64,000 bases of DNA from CAYPNF01 sp964411985 (GTDB lineage Bacteria > Verrucomicrobiota > Verrucomicrobiia > Limisphaerales > J093), in NCBI GenBank assembly GCA_964411985.1, contig CAYPNF010000002.1, positions 1-64,000 on the forward strand, in the 5' to 3' direction. The notes beneath the pieces were generated by a model, which did not search any database, had not been told where the DNA came from, and was given only the letters and a program-made list of their open reading frames with translations. The translations under genes were made by a program, and so were the position numbers. Shown here in pieces: positions 52,495 through 61,226 of the stretch (position 1 is the stretch's first letter; every line of letters starts with the position of its first letter).

Positions 52495-53396
52495 GTGCCG
52501 ATCCAAACACCCTATTCAGGGAGACCCCGCTGGTTCGGCGAAAGCTACGCCAGGAGGCGGTGGCAAAGTGGATATTCTGCGGCATGGCAGCGGCAATGAT
52601 TATTCCGCTCGTGCTGATTGTGGGCTATCTTTTCGAACGAGCCTGGCCGTCATTGAGCCTCGGTTTTCTGCTGGAGGTCCCTTCCCGGGGAATGAGGGAA
52701 GGGGGCATTTGGCCGGCATTCGTGGGCACTATCTACCTGGTTTTCCTTTCGCTGGCAGTCTCTGCTCCCATCGGAATCCTCGCGGCGGTCTACCTGAACG
52801 AGTACGCCAAGGACAACTGGTTTAACCGGCTTATCAACCTGGCGGTCATCAATCTGGCGGGTGTGCCGAGCATTGTGCATGCGTTGTTCGGTTTGGGCGC
52901 TTTCGTCTACGCGGCAAAGCTGGGGTACTCCATCCTTTCGGCCTCGCTGACGCTGGCTATCATGACCTTGCCCGTTATCATCGCGAGTACGCGCGAGGCA
53001 CTGGCAAGCGTGCCACGGAGTTTCCGCGAGGCCTGCTGGAACGTAGGTGCGACCCGGTGGCAGACCATCAAATCGGTGGTGTTGCCCAACGCCATCAGCG
53101 GCATACTCACCGGTGTCATCCTTCAGGTCAGCCGGGCTGCGGGGGAGACTGCGCCGATCATGTTTACTGGTGCCGTCTTCTTTAAGGCCGTCCAGAAGGG
53201 CGACCTGTTCCCTTACGCACTTCACGAGCAGTGTATGGCTCTTTCCATGCACCTCTACACCCTCTCGACCCAGGTGCCGGATGTGAAGGAATCCGTCCAG
53301 TTTGCCACGGCAGTCGTGCTGCTTGGTTCCGTCCTGCTGGTGAACGCCACCGCGATCGCGTTACGCGTCTATTTAAGGAACCGGAAGAAATGGTGA
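52491..53396 (+). CDS. pstA: Phosphate ABC transporter permease PstA
   Basis: 301 residues, six helices, coupling loop 'FREACWNVGATRWQTIKSVV' and 'SRAAGETAPIMFTGAVFF'. Coupled to pstC by ATGA overlap; pstB begins 7 bases after its stop. Confidence 0.94.
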   Translation: MSADPNTLFRETPLVRRKLRQEAVAKWIFCGMAAAMIIPLVLIVGYLFERAWPSLSLGFLLEVPSRGMREGGIWPAFVGTIYLVFLSLAVSAPIGILAAVYLNEYAKDNWFNRLINLAVINLAGVPSIVHALFGLGAFVYAAKLGYSILSASLTLAIMTLPVIIASTREALASVPRSFREACWNVGATRWQTIKSVVLPNAISGILTGVILQVSRAAGETAPIMFTGAVFFKAVQKGDLFPYALHEQCMALSMHLYTLSTQVPDVKESVQFATAVVLLGSVLLVNATAIALRVYLRNRKKW

Positions 53397-53403
53397 ACCC
53401 CAG

Positions 53404-54165
53404 ATGAGTGGCTCCAGGCAGATCGAAGTGTGCGACCTCCGGGTCTCCTACGGGCTCCGGGAGGTGATTCACGGCATTTCCTTCGAGATAGAACGGAACG
53501 AGATTCTGGGCGTCATCGGTCCGGCCCAATCGGGCAAGACCTCACTACTGCGGTGTCTGAACCGGACCATCGATTTTACGCCCGGCGCCCGCATGCAGGG
53601 CACAGTGCGGGTGGACGGAGAGGATGTGCGGCAGGTCAAAGACGTGTTCGCCCTGCGGCGGAAAATAGGGATGGTAGCTCCGCTGCCGGTGGGGCTGCCC
53701 CTCTCCATCTATGATAACGTGGCCTTCGCGCCGCGGTGTGCGGGAGTGACTCGCCGCAGCGAGTTGGACCCCCTCGTCGAACAGTGCCTCCGTCAAGCCG
53801 CCCTTTGGGATGAGGTGAAGGACCGGCTTGAGAGTCTGGGTACGAAGCTCTCCGGGGGGCAGCAGCAGCGGTTGACGATTGCTCGCGCTCTCTCGCATCA
53901 ACCCGAGATCTTGTGCTTGGATGAGTTCTCTATCGCGATCGATCCCGTGACCACCATGCGGATTGAGGACGTGCTTAAGGAACTGAGGCAGCACATGACC
54001 ATTATTCTGGTGACCAACCTGACACAGCAGGCGCGACGACTGGCGAACCGCACCATGTTTCTCTGGAATGGTGATATCGTAGAAATTGACCGCACCGAGG
54101 TCATCTTTTCGGATCGCCCCGCTAATCGAAAAACCTACGACTACGTGAATGGCATTTTCGGATGA
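53404..54165 (+). CDS. pstB: Phosphate ABC transporter ATPase PstB, Q-loop/H-switch-deficient paralogue
   Basis: 253 residues. Walker A 'GPAQSGKTS' (39-47) and the signature 'LSGGQQQRLTIARAL' (149-163) are intact, and Walker B is 'ILCLDEF' (169-175; Phe replaces the usual Pro after DE). The Q-loop reads 'GMVAPLPVGLPLSIYDNVAF', with Gln replaced by Pro, and the switch histidine is lost: 'ILVTNLTQQA' in place of VTHN. This subunit therefore has an intact signature but a defective catalytic site of its own. The next gene has the reverse defects. Overlaps it by four bases (ATGA). Confidence 0.92.
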   Translation: MSGSRQIEVCDLRVSYGLREVIHGISFEIERNEILGVIGPAQSGKTSLLRCLNRTIDFTPGARMQGTVRVDGEDVRQVKDVFALRRKIGMVAPLPVGLPLSIYDNVAFAPRCAGVTRRSELDPLVEQCLRQAALWDEVKDRLESLGTKLSGGQQQRLTIARALSHQPEILCLDEFSIAIDPVTTMRIEDVLKELRQHMTIILVTNLTQQARRLANRTMFLWNGDIVEIDRTEVIFSDRPANRKTYDYVNGIFG

Positions 54166-54938
54166 GCGATCCTGCTTTGCATAGCATTACGACGCGCGGC
54201 CTGAGCCTCTGGTATGGGAAATTCCAGGCGTTGATGAATGTCAACGCGAGCATCAAGGACGGGATCATCACCTCGCTCATTGGTCCCTCCGGTTGCGGCA
54301 AAACCACCCTTTTGCGGTGCTTCAACCGCGTGAACGAGCGGTACGGTTACGTAACTACCACGGGGGAGATTCGCATCCTCGGCAAGAACATCTATGACCC
54401 CGACGTTTCCCTCGTCGAACTACGACGGTCTGTCGGTATGGTTTTTCAGCGGCCCAACCCGCTCCCGCTCTCGGTCTATGAGAACGTGGTATTTGGCCTT
54501 CGCATTCATGGCGACCGGGCAGAGCTGAAGCGAACCGTTCTGGATGAAGCGGTGGAGAAATCCTTGACCGAGGTAGGACTCTGGCACGACCTCAAGGATC
54601 GGCTGGAAACGAAGGCCACGACCCTTCAGCTCGAGCAACAGCAGAAGCTGTGCATCGCACGCCTCCTGCCGCTCAAGCCGCAGGTCATCCTCATGGATGA
54701 ACCCTGCTCAGCCCTGGACGTCGAGGGCACCCGCGCGATTGAGGAACTGATGTTCGGCCTTAAAGGTCGCTACACGATGGTGATCGTGACGCATAACATG
54801 GCGCAGGCCAGGAGGGCTAGTGACGAGTGCATATTCATGCTTCTGGGGGAGTTGATCGAACACAGCCGTACCGAAGATCTATTCCTAGCCCCCAAACACC
54901 CCAAGACGGCGGAGTACATCGAAGGCCGCTACGGGTGA
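54162..54938 (+). CDS. pstB: Phosphate ABC transporter ATPase PstB, signature-deficient paralogue
   Basis: 258 residues. Walker A 'GPSGCGKTTLLRCFNR' (41-56), Q-loop 'GMVFQRPNPLPLSVYENV' (Q96), Walker B 'VILMDEPCSALD' (E180) and switch 'IVTHNMAQA' (H211) are all canonical for PstB. The ABC signature is degenerate: 'TTLQLEQQQKLCIARLL', LQLEQ instead of LSGGQ. With the preceding PstB it can form a heterodimer having one good ATP site (this Walker A/B/Q/H plus the partner's LSGGQ) and one degenerate site. Last gene of the pst operon. Confidence 0.92.
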   Translation: MSDPALHSITTRGLSLWYGKFQALMNVNASIKDGIITSLIGPSGCGKTTLLRCFNRVNERYGYVTTTGEIRILGKNIYDPDVSLVELRRSVGMVFQRPNPLPLSVYENVVFGLRIHGDRAELKRTVLDEAVEKSLTEVGLWHDLKDRLETKATTLQLEQQQKLCIARLLPLKPQVILMDEPCSALDVEGTRAIEELMFGLKGRYTMVIVTHNMAQARRASDECIFMLLGELIEHSRTEDLFLAPKHPKTAEYIEGRYG

Positions 54939-54947
54939 AACCGGCTT

Positions 54948-55396
54948 TCACTCAAGGGATGCGGGCGCATATCCAACTGTCACCCTTTTCCTGAAGCCGG
55001 CCGCGATGAGTGGGTGGCTTGCCCAAACGGTTGGACGCGGGTAGAGGACTCGCGGCTTCTTGCGCCCAGGTTCCACGAGTTCGCGGTGCTGAGCGGAGAA
55101 TTCAAGCAACTGCTTCTCGTAGGTCACGATGATTGCGTATGCGCCCGCGCCTTGCTTGAGAAACTTGTCGAAAAGCGAACCGCTGCTCGACCCATGAAGC
55201 CGACCCGGTCGAAGAGGGCCTTCACTTTTGGCAAGATGGATTCCGCCTTCTCCACGGTGAGAACCTCACCGCCATTGTAGGTGCTGGCCAAGAGTGCCGC
55301 CCAGGTGTTCCCCGAATTGCTCCTGGCTGGGTCGGTGGTGTGAATTAGGGTGGGAGAGTAGGACCGTGAAAGCCCAAGGTCACTCCGCTTCCACGG
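54948..55396 (-). pseudogene. Frameshifted fragment of an extracellular solute-binding protein
   Basis: On the minus strand one frame reads 'YSPTLIHTTDPARSNSGNTW' then 'NGGEVLTVEKAESILPKVKA' to 'FDRVGFM', and the next frame continues as 'SSSGSLFDKFLKQGAGAYAI' and 'VTYEKQLLEFSAQHRELVEP' to 'LYPRPTVWASHPLIA', ending at a stop at 54948-54950. The two parts join in the manner of bacterial extracellular solute-binding proteins with a one-base deletion at about 55190-55193. The N-terminal half of such a protein is missing, and a stop lies just upstream of the visible part. It sits tail-to-tail against pstB and just downstream of the DUF47 gene. Confidence 0.65.
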
Positions 55397-56020
55397 CTAA
55401 TTGTTCGCCAAACAGATCCTGTTCGTGATCGAGGCGGCCTCGTTACAGAAATCGATGATCTGGTCCATGCAATGGTGAAGGTGGTCGATCATGATGACTT
55501 GGAGTGGAGTGCACTTAGAGGAAATCAGCTTTGAGCGGGAGGCTTCCATCCGCTCCTCTGCCTCCTCGAGTTGCGAAAGAAGTTGCGCATGAAGCCGGTG
55601 GAAAGTGCCGAGATGGAGCCCGCGTCGAAGCTGTTCAACCATCTCCACAAGGAGGGCGGACGCTTTTTCAAGGGACTCGGACTGGGGACCCAGCCCAATC
55701 GTTGCGGGAAGGAGAGGCGTGACTGCAAGCCTACTTTCGAGCCGCTTTGCAGAGCGGCTAAGTTTCAGGAGAGAAATGGACAAGTCAGCGATGTCTTCGC
55801 GGTCCAATCCCGCCACAGGAGTGCGGACAAGTCGATCGCAGGCTTCATCCACGATCTCCTGGCCGCACCGGCCTTGTGCGCCAGGTGTCTGCTGGAGACC
55901 GGCATGTGGATGGAGAACGTTCCGCAGATCTAAGAGGACGCTATGTGCCTCAACGGCCCCTTGGTTTAGTAGCTCGTAGAAGCGCTCAGCAAATAACGGC
56001 TGTACGGTTAGCGCTCTCAT
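55397..56020 (-). CDS. PhoU-like DUF47 family protein
   Basis: 207 residues from ATG 56020, all-helical ('LFAERFYELLNQGAVEAHSV', 'LDREDIADLSISLLKLSRSA', 'IMIDHLHHCMDQIIDFCNEA'). This resembles DUF47/PhoU-like proteins that accompany Pit-type phosphate transporters. An earlier in-frame start at 56056 is possible. Divergent from ppx with the Pho box at 56060-56097 between them, so both are probably phosphate-starvation induced. No pit gene is in the window. Confidence 0.7.
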   Translation of the reverse strand: MRALTVQPLFAERFYELLNQGAVEAHSVLLDLRNVLHPHAGLQQTPGAQGRCGQEIVDEACDRLVRTPVAGLDREDIADLSISLLKLSRSAKRLESRLAVTPLLPATIGLGPQSESLEKASALLVEMVEQLRRGLHLGTFHRLHAQLLSQLEEAEERMEASRSKLISSKCTPLQVIMIDHLHHCMDQIIDFCNEAASITNRICLANN

Positions 56021-56059
56021 TCTGATATAATATAGCCCTCGGCGGAGAAGCGGCAAGGG

Positions 56060-56097
56060 TTGTCACCTATTTGTAACCTGTGTCACCAAAACGTAAC
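56060..56097. promoter_or_regulatory. Multi-unit Pho box between the DUF47 and ppx genes
   Basis: Four consecutive 11-base units from 56060: starting TTGTCAC, TTGTAAC, GTCAC and GTAAC. This is the strongest Pho-box-like tandem in the window. It lies 40 bases from the DUF47 start and 116 bases before ppx. Confidence 0.65.
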
Positions 56098-56212
56098 ATG
56101 GAAAGCCTATTCCCTGTTCCCAAACCCGAGGTAGAGTCCCGCCGTATCGTTCTACCGCGCCGCGGGCCTCGGAGAAAACGCCTCAGGCATTTCGGGCAGA
56201 GAGGAACTTGTT

Positions 56213-57157
56213 ATGTCATGTCACAGTGTGATCGAAATTGGTACCAACTCGGTCAAATTGCTGATTGCCGAGTTGGAAGGCGGCTTATACCGCCAACTCC
56301 TTAACACGAAGGTACCAACACGGTTTGGGGAAGGCCTTCCCAGCACCGGCAGCCTTAGGACGGACGCAATTGACCGAACGGTGGATGTGGTGGGCATGCT
56401 CCTGGCTGACGCCCTTGGCCTTCAACCTCGCACCGTACAAATCATCGCGACCAGCGCGGCGCGCGATGCCTCGAATCGTGACGAACTAACCACAGCCGTC
56501 GCTTCTGCCACCGGGCTGACGGTGGAGATCCTTTCGGGGGAGGCGGAAGGGGAGTTGATGTATCACGCCGTTCTTGCCGAATCGTCGGGGGATCCGGGAC
56601 CCATTTTGCTGGTCGACCTGGGTGGGGGGAGCACTCAAGTCGTTCTCGGGAAAGGGCCACAGCTGCTTCATGTTTCAAGCCATGCCATGGGCACCCTCCG
56701 GTTTTTCGAGAGCCTCGGCGTTTCGGATCAGCCAAAGCCATTGGAGCTGGAGCGTTGCCACCGTGAGGTGGAAGCTTATCTGGCCAAGGGGATGGGTCCG
56801 GCTATCTCAAAAGCCCTTTCCGAATTGGGAGGCGAGAGTGTCCACCTCGTTGGGGCAGGGGGCAGTATTCGCGCTTTGGGAAAGTTGGCAGCGCTCGAGA
56901 CCGGGCAGAAGATGCTCCCTAGGATTCACCATGAGAAGATCAAGGAACTGCGCACGAGGCTCTGGTCGCTCTCGCTCCACGAGCGCAAGAGGCTCGAGGG
57001 AATGCCAAGAAACAAGGCGGATCTCATCCTGGTAGGGGTGGTCATCGTAGACTGCTGTCTGGCCATGCTTGGCCTCTCCGAGTTGACCGTGAGTGGACAG
57101 TCCGTGCGGCATGGGGCTCTGCTCAGGAAATGCGACCTTCCCAATCCCAGGCCGTGA
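56213..57157 (+). CDS. ppx: Exopolyphosphatase / guanosine-pentaphosphate phosphatase (Ppx/GppA family)
   Basis: 314 residues, the short form with only the actin-like ASKHA core. Phosphate 1 motif 'VIEIGTNSVKLLIAEL' (6-21), the catalytic Glu region 'VEILSGEAEGELMYHAV', phosphate 2 'ILLVDLGGGSTQVVLGKG' and the adenosine-type 'HLVGAGGSIRALGKLA'. It degrades polyphosphate or pppGpp. The location next to the Pho box and pst genes points to polyphosphate turnover. ATG 56213 follows GAGAGG. Confidence 0.9.
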   Translation: MSCHSVIEIGTNSVKLLIAELEGGLYRQLLNTKVPTRFGEGLPSTGSLRTDAIDRTVDVVGMLLADALGLQPRTVQIIATSAARDASNRDELTTAVASATGLTVEILSGEAEGELMYHAVLAESSGDPGPILLVDLGGGSTQVVLGKGPQLLHVSSHAMGTLRFFESLGVSDQPKPLELERCHREVEAYLAKGMGPAISKALSELGGESVHLVGAGGSIRALGKLAALETGQKMLPRIHHEKIKELRTRLWSLSLHERKRLEGMPRNKADLILVGVVIVDCCLAMLGLSELTVSGQSVRHGALLRKCDLPNPRP

Positions 57158-57273
57158 AACCGGCGGGGCTTGTGTTACCGCCATCCTGGAATCGACGGCC
57201 TGATCATACAGCCGGCTGACCTGCAGGGGCAGGGTGGGGATCCACGGTCTTCAGAAGTTACGGTGTTCCCCAA

Positions 57274-57302
57274 TTGTCACCAATTCGGCATACAGGTGTG
57301 AC
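57274..57302 (+). promoter_or_regulatory. Weak Pho-box-like repeat before the glycosyltransferase gene
   Basis: TTGTCAC (57274-57280) and GTGTGAC (57296-57302) 22 bases apart start to start, with a further ATGTCAC at 57309. The register is imperfect. About 130 bases upstream of the glycosyltransferase start. Confidence 0.25.
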
Positions 57303-57431
57303 CCAGCTATGTCACTCTGTCGTCCGTGGTTGATCCGGCTACCTTGGCTGGGCTAGCTCGGGATAAGGTCGCACACTCGGTCGAGAGGCTGCCGGATCGG
57401 TTGGGTCCGGCAGCCTCCATCTCAAAGAACT

Positions 57432-58544
57432 ATGGCAACGATTTTCATGAGCATGTCGGGAGAGGGTAGAGGACATGCCAGTCGCGCTCGGGCGTTGACC
57501 GAAGGACTCAGAGCTCGCCACCGTATGGTTCTCTTTGCCCCTGGGGACGCATTCCAGTTCTTGGCACCGATCTACGCTGGGACTGCAGTACAGGTTCGTC
57601 GGTTGCCGGCCCTGAGGTTTCAATACGACCGCAGCCGTCGGCTGGACAGCTGGGCGACCCTGCGCGAAGGTATTCATTATCTCAAGGAACTGCCCTCAAC
57701 AGTTAGGCATCTGAGGGACTTGATTGACTTGGAGAGACCTTCCTTGGTCATTTCGGACTTCGAGCCGGCCCTGCCTAGAGCCGCCCGGCTCTGTTCTATC
57801 CCTTTCCTGAGCATTAACCATCAGCACTTTCTACGGACCTTCGACTTATCGGGCCTCCCACTCAGCCTTCGTCTGCGCGCATGGATCATGGGTTGGTTCG
57901 TCGGCTTGTATGCTTCAGGGCAGGCTGAGACGGTGGTCTCCTCTTTTTACTCACCCCCGTTGAAGAGATCCGTACGGAACGTGACCCAAGTGGGCGCATT
58001 GATGCGACCCGAGGTTTTGGCCGAGGAGAGCAAGGACTTCGGACACCTAACCGCCTATTTTAGGAAGTTCGCCCCCGAAAAACTGCTCCACGCACTGGCG
58101 GACCAGCCCCGGCCTGTGCATGTGTTCGGTCTGGGACCGCGGCCGCCGATGGGCTCGCTGACCTTTCGAAGGATCGACGCCAAGGAATTCATCATGGATC
58201 TGGCCACTTGCACTGCTCTAGTGAGTACCGCCGGGAATCAGCTCTTGGGGGAGGCCCTCTACCTTGGCAAGCCTGCCCTCGTTGTTCCCGAGGAGCGCAA
58301 CCATGAGCAGTACATCAACGCGCACTTTGTGAGGCAGATGGGGGTTGGCGATTGGTGCGAATCTGGCAAAGCCGGGAGGGTTGAGGTCGACCGGTTCTTG
58401 AAGCGCCTGGCGGAATACCGAACTCGTATTGACCGTCAGAAGGCCAATGGCCTTCCCGCGGTGGTCAAGGTCGTTGAAAGGCATCTTGAGGCCCCATTGG
58501 CAGCAAACGAACCGGTCCTTCCGGTGGTGCCGGCGCTATCCTGA
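57432..58544 (+). CDS. Glycosyltransferase (GT-B, MurG/UGT-like)
   Basis: 370 residues with a GT-B fold. N-terminal acceptor half begins 'MATIFMSMSGEGRGHASRAR' (MSGEGRGHASR is the Gly-rich acceptor loop). The C-terminal donor-binding half has 'ALVSTAGNQLLGEALYLGKP' and 'ALVVPEERNHEQYINAHFV', typical of GT28/GT1 enzymes. It could make a glycolipid, possibly replacing phospholipid during phosphate limitation, given its position among Pho genes; that is inference. Converges on pbfA. Confidence 0.75.
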   Translation: MATIFMSMSGEGRGHASRARALTEGLRARHRMVLFAPGDAFQFLAPIYAGTAVQVRRLPALRFQYDRSRRLDSWATLREGIHYLKELPSTVRHLRDLIDLERPSLVISDFEPALPRAARLCSIPFLSINHQHFLRTFDLSGLPLSLRLRAWIMGWFVGLYASGQAETVVSSFYSPPLKRSVRNVTQVGALMRPEVLAEESKDFGHLTAYFRKFAPEKLLHALADQPRPVHVFGLGPRPPMGSLTFRRIDAKEFIMDLATCTALVSTAGNQLLGEALYLGKPALVVPEERNHEQYINAHFVRQMGVGDWCESGKAGRVEVDRFLKRLAEYRTRIDRQKANGLPAVVKVVERHLEAPLAANEPVLPVVPALS

Positions 58545-58635
58545 ACAGCCTCAGACCCTGGCTCCTCCAAGCCGTGTACGGATCGGCCCTCTGATGCCAC
58601 CGGAACACGCGAATGCTACCCCGATAGGGAAGAAC

Positions 58636-60039
58636 TCACCGATCAAGGGCCTCCTGAAAATCCTCGACCTCCACGGGGTCGACCTCCGCGATGGCTTGTT
58701 CAAGAATCGCGAGGGCATGATCGAGTTCGGGCTGTGTAATGACTAGCGAAGGTGTCAGGGTGAGAATATCCCCCATGGTGACTTTGAAGCTGAGTCCTAG
58801 CTTCAGCGCTGAGTACATCACCTTCTCCGCCTCCATGGTGGCTCTGCCGTTGCCCGCCGTGCCGGAAACTAACTCGACGCCCAGAAGAAGCCCAAGACCT
58901 TTGACCTTGCGAATGAGGCGCCGCCGGCCCGCCATGGCGGTGAGACGGTCCAAAGCATAAGCTCCCAGCCGACTGGCATTACCGATCAAATCCTCCCGTT
59001 CGAGCACCTCCAACGTGGCTAACCCCGCAGCGCAGGCGACGGGGTTCTTCTCATGTGTGAAGTGGCCTAAAGCATGCTCGGTGGCCACGTTGAGACTTTC
59101 GCGGGCGATCAGTGCGGCGAGCGGAAAAATGCCCCCTCCGAGTCCCTTTCCCAGCACCACCATGTCCGGAATGATACCGAAGTGCTCGAAAGCGAACATT
59201 CTGCCGGTCCGGCCCAGCCCGGTCGGGATTTCGTCCAGGATGAGTAGCGCCCCATGCCGGTCGCAAGCCGCACGAATGCGCTTCCAATAGTCAGGGGGCG
59301 GAATGAAAGGAGTACAGCGGACGGTTTCCGCCACCACTGCGGCGACATCCCCTTCACGTTCCAGGATGTACTCCACGTAATCGGCACACGCCAAGTTACA
59401 GGTTGCCCCACAACGAAACGGACAAAACCGAGGTTCTGGCGGTGGAGTATGCTCGCAGCCCGGCAGCAGCGGGCCGATGCCTTTGCGGAACACTTGTTCG
59501 CCACCCAGAGAGATGCAGTCCAGCGTGGCGCCATGGAACGAATCCCACATCGAAATGGTCTTGAAACGGCCGGTGGCAACCCGGGCCAGTTTGATGGCCA
59601 TGCTAATCGCCTCCGCTCCGCCCGGAGCGAAGAGCACCCGGTTTAGGTCGCCGGGAGCCGCTTCGGCCAGCTTCCGAGCCAAGGCCACAGCCGTATGATT
59701 GGTGTAGCGCCGCGGACAAAAAGGAAGGTCTTCGAGTTGCTTTTGGATCGCCTGTACCACATGCGGATGTCCGTAGCCCACTTGGTGAAGATTGTTACCA
59801 TGAAAGTCCAAATACCAGCGCCCGTCCAAATCCTCCATCCAAGCCCCCCGGCAGCTCTTCAAGCCGTTCAGGCAAGGGGTGGAGAGAGACTGATGGAGGA
59901 AATGGCGTTCGTCCTCTTTCAGCAGGGCTTGCGTAGACTCCGAGAGGTGATCCTTCTTCCACGATTCGGGATGCGGCGAGAGGTTGTGATCCCCTTCGGA
60001 ACAGAAACCGTCCAGAGCATTAGGAAAGTGACCAGGCAC
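58636..60039 (-). CDS. pbfA: Class III aminotransferase-fold enzyme, probably (R)-1-hydroxy-2-aminoethylphosphonate ammonia-lyase
   Basis: 467 residues from GTG 60039, chosen because GGGAGG lies 9 bases upstream; the frame is open to 60093. PLP-dependent fold: 'PGGAEAISMAIKLARVATG', 'LILDEIPTGLGRTGRMFAFE', and the Lys of 'MVVLGKGLGGGIFPLAALI'. The N-terminal 'CSEGDHNLSPH' and Cys-rich insertion ('FCPFRCGATCNLACADY') set it apart from ordinary transaminases and match PbfA of aminoethylphosphonate catabolism. Fourth gene of the operon after phnW (gap 19 bases). PbfA removes ammonia from hydroxylated AEP to yield phosphonoacetaldehyde. Confidence 0.8.
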   Translation of the reverse strand: MPGHFPNALDGFCSEGDHNLSPHPESWKKDHLSESTQALLKEDERHFLHQSLSTPCLNGLKSCRGAWMEDLDGRWYLDFHGNNLHQVGYGHPHVVQAIQKQLEDLPFCPRRYTNHTAVALARKLAEAAPGDLNRVLFAPGGAEAISMAIKLARVATGRFKTISMWDSFHGATLDCISLGGEQVFRKGIGPLLPGCEHTPPPEPRFCPFRCGATCNLACADYVEYILEREGDVAAVVAETVRCTPFIPPPDYWKRIRAACDRHGALLILDEIPTGLGRTGRMFAFEHFGIIPDMVVLGKGLGGGIFPLAALIARESLNVATEHALGHFTHEKNPVACAAGLATLEVLEREDLIGNASRLGAYALDRLTAMAGRRRLIRKVKGLGLLLGVELVSGTAGNGRATMEAEKVMYSALKLGLSFKVTMGDILTLTPSLVITQPELDHALAILEQAIAEVDPVEVEDFQEALDR

Positions 60040-60058
60040 GGCGAGCCTCCCAGAAGGG

Positions 60059-61207
60059 TTAGCGGACAGGTACGGTACAGCCCATTTCCACAAGTGCCCG
60101 GTGGATCGAGTCGATGAGACGTTGCAGATCGGAAGGGAAGAGCCGTCCGATCGATCCGATGCGGAACGTATTGGCGCTGGTCAGTTTGCCTGGGTAGATG
60201 ATTATGCCTCGTTCGCAGAGCCTCCGGTAGAACTCAGGGAAACTGAAACGAGGATCGTCCGGGTAATGAAACGCCGTGATAACGCAGCTTTGGACCTCTT
60301 CGGGTAGAAAGGGGCGGAATCCCAACCGTCCCATTCCTCCCACCAGGGTCTCATGGTTGCGCTGGTATCGACCCAGGCGCTTGGATGGGCCGCCCTCCTC
60401 GTCCAGCTCACGGAGCGCCTGTTCGAATGCCAGAATCGCGTGGGTGGGAGGTGTGTACCGGAATTGCCCGCTTCGGTCAAACTCCCGGTATTGGGCGTAC
60501 AGGTCCAGGCTTAGGCTTCGAGCCACCTTTTCTGACGCAAGCAAAAGATCTCTCTTCACGATGACGAAGCAAAACCCTGGCACTCCCTCCAGGCATTTAT
60601 TGGGGGATGACACCAGCGCCGCGATGTTGGCTTCTGTGAAATCGAGCGGGAGTGCGCCGAAACTGCTCATCGCATCGACGAAGAAGGTTTTTCCGTAGCG
60701 GGCGCAGAGCTTGCCGAGTTCTTCCGCCGGATTCAGAATCCCCGTGGTGGTTTCACAATGCACTAAGGCCACGTGCGTGATGCCTGGGTCTTTGCGGAAG
60801 GCCGTCTCTACCTCCGTCGGCTGGGAGGGCGTGTTTTCTGGCCAACGCAACACAACATGCTCGAGTCGCTGGTAGGAGGCCATTTGGACCATGCGCTCTC
60901 CGTAGGCGCCATTGACCAGAATCAGGAGCTTGCCACTGGCTGGCACCAAGGAGGAGAGCATCGCTTCCACACCGTAGGTACCGCTGCCTTGGAGCAGGAC
61001 GGCCTCGTAGCCCGAGGCCGAAGAGAGGCCTGCGACTCCGAGCACTTGCGCCCGCAGCCGTGAGACCAGTTCACGGAACTCCGTGTGCCAGGAGCCAGCG
61101 TCATGCAGCATGGCTGCCTTGACGCTGAGGCTGGTTGTGAGCGGTCCCGGAGTGAACAGTAGGGAGTCTTGGGAGGAGGAAGGAATCTTGAAACAGGACA
61201 TAGGCAT
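60059..61207 (-). CDS. phnW: 2-aminoethylphosphonate-pyruvate transaminase PhnW
   Basis: 382 residues from ATG 61207. 'LLFTPGPLTTSLSVKAAMLH', 'DAGSWHTEFRELVSRLRAQV' and 'VLLQGSGTYGVEAMLSSLVP' are the PhnW signatures; the PLP Lys is in 'SSPNKCLEGVPGFCFVI'. It converts AEP and pyruvate to phosphonoacetaldehyde and alanine. Upstream open frame to 61507 overlaps the phnX-like gene and is rejected. It follows phnX-like by 19 bases and precedes pbfA by 19. Confidence 0.92.
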   Translation of the reverse strand: MPMSCFKIPSSSQDSLLFTPGPLTTSLSVKAAMLHDAGSWHTEFRELVSRLRAQVLGVAGLSSASGYEAVLLQGSGTYGVEAMLSSLVPASGKLLILVNGAYGERMVQMASYQRLEHVVLRWPENTPSQPTEVETAFRKDPGITHVALVHCETTTGILNPAEELGKLCARYGKTFFVDAMSSFGALPLDFTEANIAALVSSPNKCLEGVPGFCFVIVKRDLLLASEKVARSLSLDLYAQYREFDRSGQFRYTPPTHAILAFEQALRELDEEGGPSKRLGRYQRNHETLVGGMGRLGFRPFLPEEVQSCVITAFHYPDDPRFSFPEFYRRLCERGIIIYPGKLTSANTFRIGSIGRLFPSDLQRLIDSIHRALVEMGCTVPVR

Positions 61208-61226
61208 GAACGAAAGCGGGTTGGTG

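Noticed and set aside
55014..55280. Plus-strand 88-codon open frame after pstB
   Set aside because: The coding signal is on the minus strand, where two frames match a solute-binding protein.
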